The position numbers and the translations under genes were made by a program. Positions 34,071 to 42,021 of a stretch of 64,000 nucleotides of DNA are shown here, in pieces. The notes beneath the pieces were generated by a model. That model saw only the letters and a program-made list of their open reading frames with translations, searched no databases and was not told the DNA's origin. This DNA is from an uncultured Eubacterium sp. GTDB taxonomy: Bacteria; Bacillota; Clostridia; Oscillospirales; Acutalibacteraceae. The DNA is taken from NCBI GenBank assembly GCA_910583925.1, contig CAJTZJ010000002.1, forward strand, positions 189,962-253,961, written 5' to 3'. Within the stretch, counting starts at the first letter, position 1. Every line of letters starts with the position of its first letter.

Positions 34071-35537
34071 ATGGAGTTTTTACCTGCGTTTGCTGAAGTT
34101 AAAGAAATTGCACAATCAGGGAAATATAAAGTGCTTCCCGTAAGCTGTGAAATCCTTTCGGATATATGTACTCCGATTGAAGCAATGCGAATATTGAAAA
34201 ATGTTTCAACGCATTGCTATATGCTTGAATCTGCTCAGCAGGATGAAAAATGGGGCAGATATACCTTTATGGGCTTTGAGCCTAAAATGGAAATAACTTG
34301 TATTAACGGAGAGATGTGTGCCGGCGGAATTAAAATAAATACTGAAAATCCGTCTGATTTTCTTCGCCAAATACTCGCCGGTTATAAAAGCCCCAAGTTT
34401 GAATATCTTCCATCCTTTACGGGTGGCTTAGTCGGATATTTTTCTTATGATTATCTTGCGTATAGCGAGCCTGCAGTTAAAATTGATGTTGAGGATAATG
34501 AGGCTTTCAAGGATGTTGATTTAATGCTTTTTGATAAGGTTATTGCCTTTGATAATTTTAAGCAGAAAATCATTCTTATAGTTAATATTTATCTTGAAGA
34601 TGCTGAAATTCAATATAATAAGGCTGTTATGAAGCTTAAGCAGCTTGCCGATTTGCTTAAAAACGGAAAAAAGAAGAAAGAGGAAAATAGCCGTCTTCTT
34701 GGCGAGGTTCTGCCTCTTTTTGATAAAGATAAATATTGTGAAATGGTTGAAAAGGCAAAGCATTATATTAAAGAGGGCGATATTTTCCAGATTGTTCTTT
34801 CAAACAGATTATCAGCTCCGTTTGAGGGAAGTCTGCTTAATACTTACAGAATGCTGCGGACGATCAATCCGTCCCCATATATGTTTTATTTTTCGGGTAC
34901 GGATGTTGAGGTTGCAGGTGCTTCTCCTGAAACGCTTGTTAAGCTTGAAAACGGAATTCTTCATACTTTTCCTCTTGCAGGTACAAGACCAAGAGGAAAA
35001 ACAGACAAAGAGGATAAGAAACTTGAGGCAGAGCTGCTAAAAGATGAAAAGGAGCTTTCGGAGCATAATATGCTTGTTGACCTTGGAAGAAATGATTTAG
35101 GAAAAATCAGCAAATTCGGCTCTGTTCAGGTTGAAAAGCTTCATTCAATTGAAAAATATTCACATGTTATGCATATCGGGTCAACGGTAAGGGGCGAGAT
35201 AAGGGAAGAGTATGATGCGATTAATGCAATAGAGGCAGTGCTTCCTGCCGGAACGCTTTCGGGCGCTCCGAAAATCAGAGCATGTCAGCTTATTGCTGAA
35301 CTTGAGGATAATAAACGAGGAATATACGGCGGTGCAATCGGCTATATTGATTTTTCGGGGAATATGGATACCTGCATTGCGATACGAATTGCTTATAAGA
35401 AAAACGGAAAGGTTTTTGTAAGAAGCGGGGCAGGCATAGTTGCCGATTCAGATCCTGAAAAGGAATATAAAGAATGTATAAATAAAGCAAAGGCAGTTGT
35501 TCATGCACTAAAACTTGCCGGGGAGGCAGATGAATGA
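34071..35537 (+). CDS. trpE: Anthranilate synthase component I
   Basis: TrpE converts chorismate to anthranilate with ammonia delivered by TrpG. The 488-residue protein shows the chorismate-enzyme core DIFQIVLSNRL, INPSPYMFYF, GASPETLVKLENG, PLAGTRPRG, ELSEHNMLVDLGRNDLG, SHVMHIGSTVRGE and AVLPAGTLSGAPKIRACQLI. The N-terminal part includes the LLES-like region CYMLESAQQ, the site for feedback inhibition by tryptophan in the family. An in-frame TTG at 34062 sits on the ribosome site (AAAGG), so the ATG at 34071 is the start. It is the first gene after the T-box and overlaps trpG by 4 bp. Confidence 0.96.
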   Translation: MEFLPAFAEVKEIAQSGKYKVLPVSCEILSDICTPIEAMRILKNVSTHCYMLESAQQDEKWGRYTFMGFEPKMEITCINGEMCAGGIKINTENPSDFLRQILAGYKSPKFEYLPSFTGGLVGYFSYDYLAYSEPAVKIDVEDNEAFKDVDLMLFDKVIAFDNFKQKIILIVNIYLEDAEIQYNKAVMKLKQLADLLKNGKKKKEENSRLLGEVLPLFDKDKYCEMVEKAKHYIKEGDIFQIVLSNRLSAPFEGSLLNTYRMLRTINPSPYMFYFSGTDVEVAGASPETLVKLENGILHTFPLAGTRPRGKTDKEDKKLEAELLKDEKELSEHNMLVDLGRNDLGKISKFGSVQVEKLHSIEKYSHVMHIGSTVRGEIREEYDAINAIEAVLPAGTLSGAPKIRACQLIAELEDNKRGIYGGAIGYIDFSGNMDTCIAIRIAYKKNGKVFVRSGAGIVADSDPEKEYKECINKAKAVVHALKLAGEADE

Positions 35538-36100
35538 TTTTACTTATAGATAATTATGATAGCTTTTCATATAATCTTTATCAGCTTATCGGCGAAATAG
35601 ATGATGATATTAAGGTCATCAGAAATGATGAACTAACGATTGAAGAAATCAGAACATTAAAACCAAGCAGAATCATATTATCGCCGGGTCCGGGTCGACC
35701 GGAGGATGCAGGTATCATAATAGATGTTGTTAAAAAGCTTGGAAGCGAAATTCCGATTTTAGGTGTTTGCCTTGGGCATCAGGCAATATGCTCTGCCTTT
35801 GGAGCAACGGTGGCTTATGCAAAAAGTCTTATGCACGGCAAGCAGTCTGATGCAGGACTTGATACAGAATCCGTATTATTTAAAGGATGCCCTGCAATTG
35901 CTCCTGTTGCCCGTTATCATTCACTTGCAGCGGATGAAAAAACAATTCCGGATTGTCTTAGTGTAACTGCAAGAACTGCGGACGGTGAAATCATGGCAGT
36001 TCAGCATAAGGAGTATAAGATATACGGAGTTCAGTTTCATCCGGAATCCATATTGACACCATGCGGAAAACAGATGCTTGCCAACTTTATTTGTTGTTAG
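35534..36100 (+). CDS. trpG: Anthranilate synthase component II (glutamine amidotransferase)
   Basis: TrpG is a class I amidotransferase that supplies ammonia to TrpE. The 188-residue length is normal. The catalytic triad is visible: Cys in GVCLGHQAIC, and His and Glu in VQFHPESILTP. The N-terminus has LLIDNYDSFSYNLYQ, and the oxyanion region ILSPGPGRPEDAG. It is not fused to trpD as in some bacteria. In some Firmicutes one TrpG/PabA serves both tryptophan and folate synthesis, but its place in the trp operon makes tryptophan the main role. Confidence 0.96.
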   Translation: MILLIDNYDSFSYNLYQLIGEIDDDIKVIRNDELTIEEIRTLKPSRIILSPGPGRPEDAGIIIDVVKKLGSEIPILGVCLGHQAICSAFGATVAYAKSLMHGKQSDAGLDTESVLFKGCPAIAPVARYHSLAADEKTIPDCLSVTARTADGEIMAVQHKEYKIYGVQFHPESILTPCGKQMLANFICC

Positions 36101-36108
36101 GAGAGAAA

Positions 36109-37140
36109 ATGATGATCAAAGAAGCTATTGTTAAAATTGTTAATAAAGCGGATTTAACTTATGATGAGGCATACAGCGTTATAAATGAAATTATGAGCGG
36201 AGAAACAACGCCAACTCAGAATTCAGCTTTTCTTGCTGCACTTTCAACGAAAAGTGCCAAGGCAGAAACAACCGATGAAATTGCAGGCTGTGCTGCTGCT
36301 ATGAGGGATCATGCAATAAAGTTTGAAACGGATATGGAGCTTTTTGAAATTGTAGGAACAGGCGGAGATAATGCAGGCAGCTTTAACATTTCAACAACTG
36401 CTGCCCTTGTTGCTGCAGCAGGCGGAATAAAGGTTGCAAAGCATGGTAACCGTGCAGCTTCATCGCAGTGCGGCACTGCGGATTGTCTTGAGGCATTGGG
36501 CGTTAATATAGAGCAAAGTCCCGAAAAATGCAGAGAATTATTGGAAAAGGTTGGTATGTGCTTCTTCTTTGCCCAGAAATATCACACCTCAATGAAATAT
36601 GTTGGCCCTATCAGGAAGGAGTTGGGCTTCAGAACCGTATTTAATATTTTAGGTCCGTTAACGAATCCCGGAAGTCCCAAGTATCAGCTGCTTGGTGTTT
36701 ATGATGAATACCTTGCAGAGCCTTTGGCGCAGGTTCTGATCAGCCTTGGTGTAAAAAGAGGTATGGTAGTTTATGGTAAGGATAAATTGGATGAGATTTC
36801 CATGAGTGCGCCTACAACCGTTTGCGAATTTAAGGACGGCTGGTTTAAAACCTATACAATTTCTCCTGAGGATTTCGGATTTGAGCGCTGCACAAAGGAA
36901 GAACTTAAGGGCGGTACTCCTGCTGAAAATGCCGGGATCACCCGTGATATTCTGAATGGTGCAAAGGGTCCTAAGCGCAATGCTGTTTTAATGAATGCAG
37001 GGGCATCGTTTTATATTTACGGAAAGGCTGAAAATATGAAGCAGGGTATTGAGCTTGCTTCAAAAATGATTGACAGCGGCAAAGCACTTGAAACGCTTGA
37101 TAATTTGATTGAAATCAGCAATAGCCGAGAGGTAATATAA
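36109..37140 (+). CDS. trpD: Anthranilate phosphoribosyltransferase
   Basis: TrpD attaches phosphoribose to anthranilate. The 343-residue protein contains VGTGGDNAGSFNIST (PRPP pyrophosphate loop), KHGNRAASSQCGTADCLEALGV, FFFAQKYHTSMKYVGPIRKELGFRTVFNILGPLTNP and the DE motif KDKLDEISMSAPT. An upstream in-frame ATG at 36061 lies inside trpG; the ATG at 36109 follows a TAGGAGAG ribosome site and gives the standard N-terminus. Its stop overlaps the trpC start (TAATG). Confidence 0.96.
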   Translation: MMIKEAIVKIVNKADLTYDEAYSVINEIMSGETTPTQNSAFLAALSTKSAKAETTDEIAGCAAAMRDHAIKFETDMELFEIVGTGGDNAGSFNISTTAALVAAAGGIKVAKHGNRAASSQCGTADCLEALGVNIEQSPEKCRELLEKVGMCFFFAQKYHTSMKYVGPIRKELGFRTVFNILGPLTNPGSPKYQLLGVYDEYLAEPLAQVLISLGVKRGMVVYGKDKLDEISMSAPTTVCEFKDGWFKTYTISPEDFGFERCTKEELKGGTPAENAGITRDILNGAKGPKRNAVLMNAGASFYIYGKAENMKQGIELASKMIDSGKALETLDNLIEISNSREVI

Positions 37141-37922
37141 TGACGATACTTGATAGGCTTGCAGATTATGCAGAAAAAAGAGTTGAGCATTCAAAAAGGC
37201 TGGTTTCTCTTGACGAAATCAAAAAGCAGGCATTTCAGCTTCCGAAAGGCAGCTTTGAATTTGAATATGCTCTGAAAAAGACGGATATTTCCTTTATATG
37301 CGAATGCAAAAAGGCATCGCCTTCTAAAGGGATTATTGCAGAGGACTTTCCTTATCTGCAGATTGCAAAGGAATATGAACAGGCGGGTGCGGACTGCATT
37401 TCTGTTTTAACAGAGCCGAAATGGTTTCTCGGCAGTGATGTATATTTAAAGGAAATTGCAAATTCTGTTTCCATTCCGTGTATCAGAAAAGATTTCATTG
37501 TTGATGAATATATGATTTATGAGGCAAAGATTTTGGGCGCCTCGGCAGTGCTTCTTATCTGTTCTATTCTTTCAAAAGAAAAAATAACGGAATATATTAA
37601 AATATGTGACAGTCTTGGCATGTCTGCCTTGGTTGAGGCTCACGATGAAAATGAGATCAATATGGCTGTTTATGCAGGTGCAAGGCTTATCGGTGTCAAT
37701 AACCGTAATTTAAAGGATTTTTCAGTTGATACGGATAACAGCAGAAGGCTTCGCAGCCTTATCCCAAGCAATATTGTATTTGTTTCTGAAAGCGGAGTCG
37801 GAAATGCTGCTGATGTTGCAAAGCTTCGTGAAATCGGTGCGGATGCCGTGCTTGTCGGTGAAACGCTTATGCGGGCTGAAAATAAAAAACAAAAGCTTGC
37901 TGAGTTAAGGGGTATGGTATGA
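37140..37922 (+). CDS. trpC: Indole-3-glycerol phosphate synthase
   Basis: TrpC closes the indole ring to form indole-3-glycerol phosphate. The 260-residue barrel shows the conserved ECKKASPSKGII (catalytic Lys in KKASPSKG), SVLTEPKWFLGS, CIRKDFIVDEYMIYEAK, GARLIGVNNRNLKDF and SESGVGNAADVAKLR. It is separate from trpF, unlike in enteric bacteria, and overlaps both neighbours by 1-4 bp, indicating translational coupling. Confidence 0.96.
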   Translation: MTILDRLADYAEKRVEHSKRLVSLDEIKKQAFQLPKGSFEFEYALKKTDISFICECKKASPSKGIIAEDFPYLQIAKEYEQAGADCISVLTEPKWFLGSDVYLKEIANSVSIPCIRKDFIVDEYMIYEAKILGASAVLLICSILSKEKITEYIKICDSLGMSALVEAHDENEINMAVYAGARLIGVNNRNLKDFSVDTDNSRRLRSLIPSNIVFVSESGVGNAADVAKLREIGADAVLVGETLMRAENKKQKLAELRGMV

Positions 37923-38533
37923 CAAAAATTAAAATCTGCGGTCTTTCAAGAAAATGTGATATAGAAGCGGCAAATGCGCTTCTGCCTGATTATATCGGCT
38001 TGGTTTTTTTCAGAAAAAGCAAAAGATATGTCAGCTTTGAACAGGCAAAAGAGCTGAAAACTCTTTTGAATACAGCAATTAAAGCTGTTGGTGTTTTTGT
38101 TGATGAGTCTGTTGAAAACATAGTAAAGCTTCTTGATCATCGTGTAATTGATATTGTTCAGCTTCATGGAAATGAGGATGAAGATTACATAAAAGAGCTT
38201 CGCCGTTTTACGGATAAGCCGATAATAAAGGCATTCTGCATAAAAAGAGAAGAGGATGTTATTAAAGCAAATGAAAGCACAGCCGATTATGTACTTTTGG
38301 ATGCAGGAATGGGAAGCGGAAATGTATTTGATTGGATGCTTATAAATAAAATTAACCGTCCATATTTTCTTGCAGGCGGTTTGTCACTTGAGAATGCCGG
38401 AAAGGCAATAGAACTGTTAAATCCATATGCACTTGATGTAAGCTCGGGTGTTGAGAAAAACGGATTAAAGGATAAAGGCAAAATGGCTGCGTTTGTTGAT
38501 GCCATAAGAAAGGATGAAAAATATGATGAATAA
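37919..38533 (+). CDS. trpF: Phosphoribosylanthranilate isomerase
   Basis: TrpF isomerises phosphoribosylanthranilate. The 204-residue TIM barrel begins KIKICGLSRKCDIEAA, with the catalytic Cys in KICG, and has VGVFVDE, VDIVQLHGNEDEDYI, LLDAGMGSGNVFDW (catalytic Asp) and the phosphate-binding LAGGLSLENAGKAI and LDVSSGVEKNGLKDKGKM. The family's usual phosphate site is complete. It overlaps trpC by 4 bp and trpB by about 11 bp. Confidence 0.95.
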   Translation: MTKIKICGLSRKCDIEAANALLPDYIGLVFFRKSKRYVSFEQAKELKTLLNTAIKAVGVFVDESVENIVKLLDHRVIDIVQLHGNEDEDYIKELRRFTDKPIIKAFCIKREEDVIKANESTADYVLLDAGMGSGNVFDWMLINKINRPYFLAGGLSLENAGKAIELLNPYALDVSSGVEKNGLKDKGKMAAFVDAIRKDEKYDE

Positions 38534-39713
38534 AAACGGACGCTTTGGAATTCACGGCGGTCAGTATATTCCGGAAACTCTGATGAATGCAATTATAGAA
38601 CTTGAAGAGGCTTATAATTATTATAAAAATGATCCTGAATTCAATCGAGAATTAGCCAGGCTTTTTAATGAATATGCAGGCAGACCGTCCAATCTTTATT
38701 ATGCCGAAAAAATGACCAAAGATCTTGGCGGTGCAAAAATATATCTTAAGCGAGAGGATCTCAATCATACAGGTTCGCATAAAATAAACAATGTTCTGGG
38801 ACAGGCACTGCTTGCAAAGAAAATGGGCAAAACCCGCCTTATTGCCGAAACAGGCGCCGGTCAGCATGGTGTTGCAACGGCAACTGCCGCAGCTCTTTTT
38901 GGTATGGAATGTGTTGTTTTTATGGGTAAAGAGGATACAGTCCGTCAGGCATTAAATGTTTATCGTATGCGTCTTTTGGGCGCGGAGGTTATCCCTGTTG
39001 AAAGCGGAACGGCAACGCTCAAGGATGCTGTTTCCGAAGCTATGCGTGAATGGACATCAAGAATTGATGATACACATTATTGTCTGGGCTCTGTTATGGG
39101 TCCTCATCCGTTTCCGACAATCGTTCGAGATTTTCAATCTGTTATTTCTAAGGAAATTAAGGAGCAGATGCTGGAAAAGGAGGGCAGGCTTCCCGATGCG
39201 GTTATTGCCTGTGTCGGCGGCGGATCAAATGCCATAGGCAGCTTTTATAATTTTATTGATGATGAAAGCGTAAGGCTTATCGGCTGTGAAGCAGCAGGCA
39301 GAGGAATTGATACCTTTGAAACTGCCGCAACAGTTAATACGGGAAAGCTTGGGATTTTCCACGGAATGAAATCCTATTTCTGTCAGGATGAATATGGTCA
39401 GATTGCTCCCGTTTATTCGATTTCGGCAGGTCTTGATTATCCCGGTGTCGGTCCGGAACATGCTTATCTTCATGATATCGGCAGGGCAGAATATGTTCCT
39501 GTAACAGATGAAGAAGCTGTTTGTGCATTTGAATATCTTTCTAAAACAGAAGGAATTATTCCTGCTATTGAATCCGCACATGCTGTAGCATATGCAATGA
39601 AAGAAGCACCTAAAATGGATAAGGACAAAATGATTGTTATAACCATTTCCGGCAGAGGAGACAAGGATTGTGCTGCCATAGCAAGATACAGAGGGGAGGA
39701 TATCTATGAGTAA
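38523..39713 (+). CDS. trpB: Tryptophan synthase beta chain
   Basis: TrpB condenses indole with L-serine using pyridoxal phosphate. The 396-residue protein has the PLP lysine in GSHKINNVLGQALLA (HTGSHKINN), ETGAGQHGVATATAAALFGMECVVFMG, the phosphate cradle CVGGGSNAIG and the closing ISGRGDKDCAA. It is the TrpB1 type that pairs with TrpA, as the order shows. ATG codons at 38514, 38523 and 38526 are in frame; AAGGA at 38510-38514 favours 38523. It overlaps trpA by 8 bp. Confidence 0.96.
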   Translation: MMNKNGRFGIHGGQYIPETLMNAIIELEEAYNYYKNDPEFNRELARLFNEYAGRPSNLYYAEKMTKDLGGAKIYLKREDLNHTGSHKINNVLGQALLAKKMGKTRLIAETGAGQHGVATATAAALFGMECVVFMGKEDTVRQALNVYRMRLLGAEVIPVESGTATLKDAVSEAMREWTSRIDDTHYCLGSVMGPHPFPTIVRDFQSVISKEIKEQMLEKEGRLPDAVIACVGGGSNAIGSFYNFIDDESVRLIGCEAAGRGIDTFETAATVNTGKLGIFHGMKSYFCQDEYGQIAPVYSISAGLDYPGVGPEHAYLHDIGRAEYVPVTDEEAVCAFEYLSKTEGIIPAIESAHAVAYAMKEAPKMDKDKMIVITISGRGDKDCAAIARYRGEDIYE

Positions 39714-40476
39714 TATTTATAAGGCCTTTGAAAACGGAAAAGCATTTATTGCGTTTATTACCTGCGGAGATCCTGATTTGGAAACAACTGCAAGGGCTGT
39801 TAAGGCAGCAGCGGATAATGGTGCTGATCTTATTGAGCTTGGAATTCCTTTTTCAGATCCAACAGCGGAAGGGCCTGTTATTCAGGGTGCAAATACCAGA
39901 GCATTAAACGGCGGTATAACAACGGATAAGGTTTTTGATTTTGTTAAAGATATCCGAAAGGATGTAAAAATCCCTATGGTGTTTATGACCTATGCAAATG
40001 TTGTTTTCTCCTATGGTGCGGATAAGTTTATTTCCAATTGCAGTAATGCAGGAATAGACGGTATTATTCTTCCTGATTTGCCGTTTGAGGAAAAAGAGGA
40101 ATTTTCTCCGATTTGTGATAAATATGATGTTGATTTGATTTCTCTTATTGCGCCTACTTCTGAAAACAGAATTGCGATGATTGCAAAAGAAGCAAAGGGC
40201 TTTTTATATCTGGTTTCAAGCCTTGGTGTAACAGGCGCAAGAGCAGAGATTAAAACCGATTTGAAATCAATTGTTGCTGTTGTAAGAGAAAATACATCAA
40301 CTCCGTGTGCTGTAGGATTTGGCATTTCAACTCCGGAGCAGGCAAAGAGTATGGCTGATATTTCAGACGGTGCAATCGTTGGCTCGGCAATTGTTAAGCT
40401 TCTTGAACAATATGGAAAAAAAGCACCGAAATACATAGGCGAATATGTTAAGTCAATGAAAGATGCGTTAAGATGA
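39706..40476 (+). CDS. trpA: Tryptophan synthase alpha chain
   Basis: TrpA cleaves indole-3-glycerol phosphate to indole, which is channelled to TrpB. The 256-residue barrel has the catalytic Glu in ELGIPFSDPTAEGPVIQ (with the second acid Asp in the same loop), PMVFMTYANVVF, GIILPDLPFEE, LIAPTSENRI, LVSSLGVTGARAEI and AVGFGISTPEQAK. RBS GAGGGGAGG lies inside trpB. It overlaps the following P-loop kinase gene by 4 bp. Confidence 0.96.
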   Translation: MSNIYKAFENGKAFIAFITCGDPDLETTARAVKAAADNGADLIELGIPFSDPTAEGPVIQGANTRALNGGITTDKVFDFVKDIRKDVKIPMVFMTYANVVFSYGADKFISNCSNAGIDGIILPDLPFEEKEEFSPICDKYDVDLISLIAPTSENRIAMIAKEAKGFLYLVSSLGVTGARAEIKTDLKSIVAVVRENTSTPCAVGFGISTPEQAKSMADISDGAIVGSAIVKLLEQYGKKAPKYIGEYVKSMKDALR

Positions 40477-41045
40477 TTCAGAAAACCATTGAAAAAATTG
40501 AAAATAAAATTCAAGATCTTCATCTTGAAAGGTGTATTATTGCAATAGACGGCAGATGTGCTTCGGGAAAATCCACTCTTTCAAATGAATTAAGCAGGCG
40601 CCTTGCCTGCAGTGTTGTTCATATGGATGATTTCTTTCTTCAACCGCATCAAAGAACACATCAGCGATGGATTGAAGCAGGTGGCAATGTTGATTATGAA
40701 CGCTTTTTGGCGGAGGTAATATATCCGATTAAAAATGGGCGGGATTTCAGTTATCGTCCTTTTGAATGTCATTCTCTTACTTTTTCTGATGAAATTAAGG
40801 TTGATTTGAAAGATGTAGTGATTATTGAGGGAGCTTATTCCTGCCATCCGATGTTTGATGATCTATATGATTTGAAAATTTTTCTGGATGTTGACAGTGA
40901 TGAACAGCTTGACAGAATAGAAAAAAGAAACGGAAAAAATCAGCTTTCAGAGTTTATAAACAAGTGGATACCGCTTGAAGAAAAATATTTTGAAGAATTC
41001 GGAATAAAAGAAAAATGTGAATTGTATTTTAAACTGCGTTTCTAA
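40473..41045 (+). CDS. Uridine-kinase-like P-loop protein
   Basis: A 190-residue P-loop NTPase. The Walker A motif is IDGRCASGKSTLSNEL, followed by the DDFF motif VVHMDDFFLQPHQRT, which contacts the substrate in uridine and pantothenate kinases, and VIIEGAYSCHPMF (Walker-B-like strand). The C-terminus has KIFLDVDSDEQLDRIEKRNG. The exact substrate is uncertain; nucleoside or a related small molecule. It overlaps trpA by 4 bp, so it is the eighth gene of the trp operon and its expression should follow tryptophan supply, which has no obvious metabolic logic. Confidence 0.82.
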   Translation: MIQKTIEKIENKIQDLHLERCIIAIDGRCASGKSTLSNELSRRLACSVVHMDDFFLQPHQRTHQRWIEAGGNVDYERFLAEVIYPIKNGRDFSYRPFECHSLTFSDEIKVDLKDVVIIEGAYSCHPMFDDLYDLKIFLDVDSDEQLDRIEKRNGKNQLSEFINKWIPLEEKYFEEFGIKEKCELYFKLRF

Positions 41046-41048
41046 AGA

Positions 41049-41092
41049 AAACAGCCGTTGTAAAGTTATAAGATTTACAACGGCTGTTCTAT
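41049..41092. terminator. Bidirectional terminator of the trp operon and AraC gene
   Basis: A 15-bp stem, AACAGCCGTTGTAAA with TTTACAACGGCTGTT, sits between two convergent genes. Confidence 0.85.
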
Positions 41093-41094
41093 AT

Positions 41095-41922
41095 TTATTC
41101 CATATTTCTAACCTGTGTAGGTGTTTGATTAAAGATTTTTTTAAACTCATTTGAAAAATGATAGGCAGAGCTGAAGGATAAGGCTTCCGATATTTTATTA
41201 ACCGGGTAAGAGGTTTGTACTAAAAGCCGATAGCCCTCCTCCATTTTTTTCTTGACAAGATATTGCTTTGGCGATATTCCAAGTTCCTTTAAAAAAATCT
41301 GATGAAGCCTGCGTGGTGTTATGTTAAAGAATAATGCAACATCGCTTACTGTTATCTTTTCAAACAGCTTTTGCTGTATGAATGCGCATATTTCATCAAT
41401 CAATTTAACATTTTCTGTTTTTAAAAGTGTGTTGTTATAAAGCCCGTTTTCTTTAGTTATGATATAATATAAGTTTAGAAAAAGAAAATTGATATAGTTT
41501 TTATCATCGGCTTCCTTTCCTGCGGAAATCAGTTTATCAAAAGCAAGGATTTCTTCTTCAATTACATTGGAAGTATAAATTTTATTAAGCTCAAATTCAT
41601 ATTTACCTGTGGTTTCAAAATTAACCCATTCATATCCCCAAAGATGGGAAAGGCTTTTGTATTTTTCAATACAATGAAAGCTTATAAAAATATACTCGTT
41701 TTCTTTTATTATAAAGCTTTTTCCTTCTGCTTCTATTCTGCCTTTTCCTGTGGTGCATCGTATAAAGGCTATTGTTTTTTCCGAATAGCTTGCTTTTTCT
41801 TCATAATTGCAAATATGGCAATAGCTGTTGTCTGCAAGTATTTTAAAAGCGCTTGAAACATCCGGTGTAAAGCAAATTTGCTTTACAGAATTTCCTGTAT
41901 AAAAAGATTCGCTGTGATACAT
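41095..41922 (-). CDS. AraC-family transcriptional regulator
   Basis: A 275-residue regulator with an N-terminal cupin-like sensor domain (about 1-150) and a C-terminal AraC double helix-turn-helix (about 180-275). The DNA-binding part shows ITVSDVALFFNITPRRLHQIFLKELGISPKQYLVKKKMEEGYRLL and PVNKISEALSFSSAYHFSNEFKKIFNQTPTQVR, the usual AraC signature. The ligand is probably a sugar, as it is transcribed divergently from the glycosidase cluster starting at 42022 and shares its short promoter region, which is typical of a local activator (inference). Start at 41922 is chosen over 41982 because of AATGGAG 8 bp before it, and because the -10 promoter element lies between the two. Confidence 0.88.
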   Translation of the reverse strand: MYHSESFYTGNSVKQICFTPDVSSAFKILADNSYCHICNYEEKASYSEKTIAFIRCTTGKGRIEAEGKSFIIKENEYIFISFHCIEKYKSLSHLWGYEWVNFETTGKYEFELNKIYTSNVIEEEILAFDKLISAGKEADDKNYINFLFLNLYYIITKENGLYNNTLLKTENVKLIDEICAFIQQKLFEKITVSDVALFFNITPRRLHQIFLKELGISPKQYLVKKKMEEGYRLLVQTSYPVNKISEALSFSSAYHFSNEFKKIFNQTPTQVRNME

Positions 41923-41953
41923 AAATGAAACTCCATTTCCGATTTGCGTATCT

Positions 41954-42000
41954 ATTATACTGTATTTTGAATTTAATTGCAATTCTGTTTATTGTATAAT
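41954..42000. promoter_or_regulatory. Divergent promoters of AraC gene and glycan cluster
   Basis: For the AraC gene (minus): TTGCAA (41982-41977), 17 bp, TATAAT (41959-41954). For the cluster (plus): TATAAT at 41995-42000 with a weak TTTAAT -35 at 41972-41977. The -35 regions overlap, so one regulator could control both. Confidence 0.55.
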
Positions 42001-42021
42001 GATATGTAAAGAGGTGTAATT

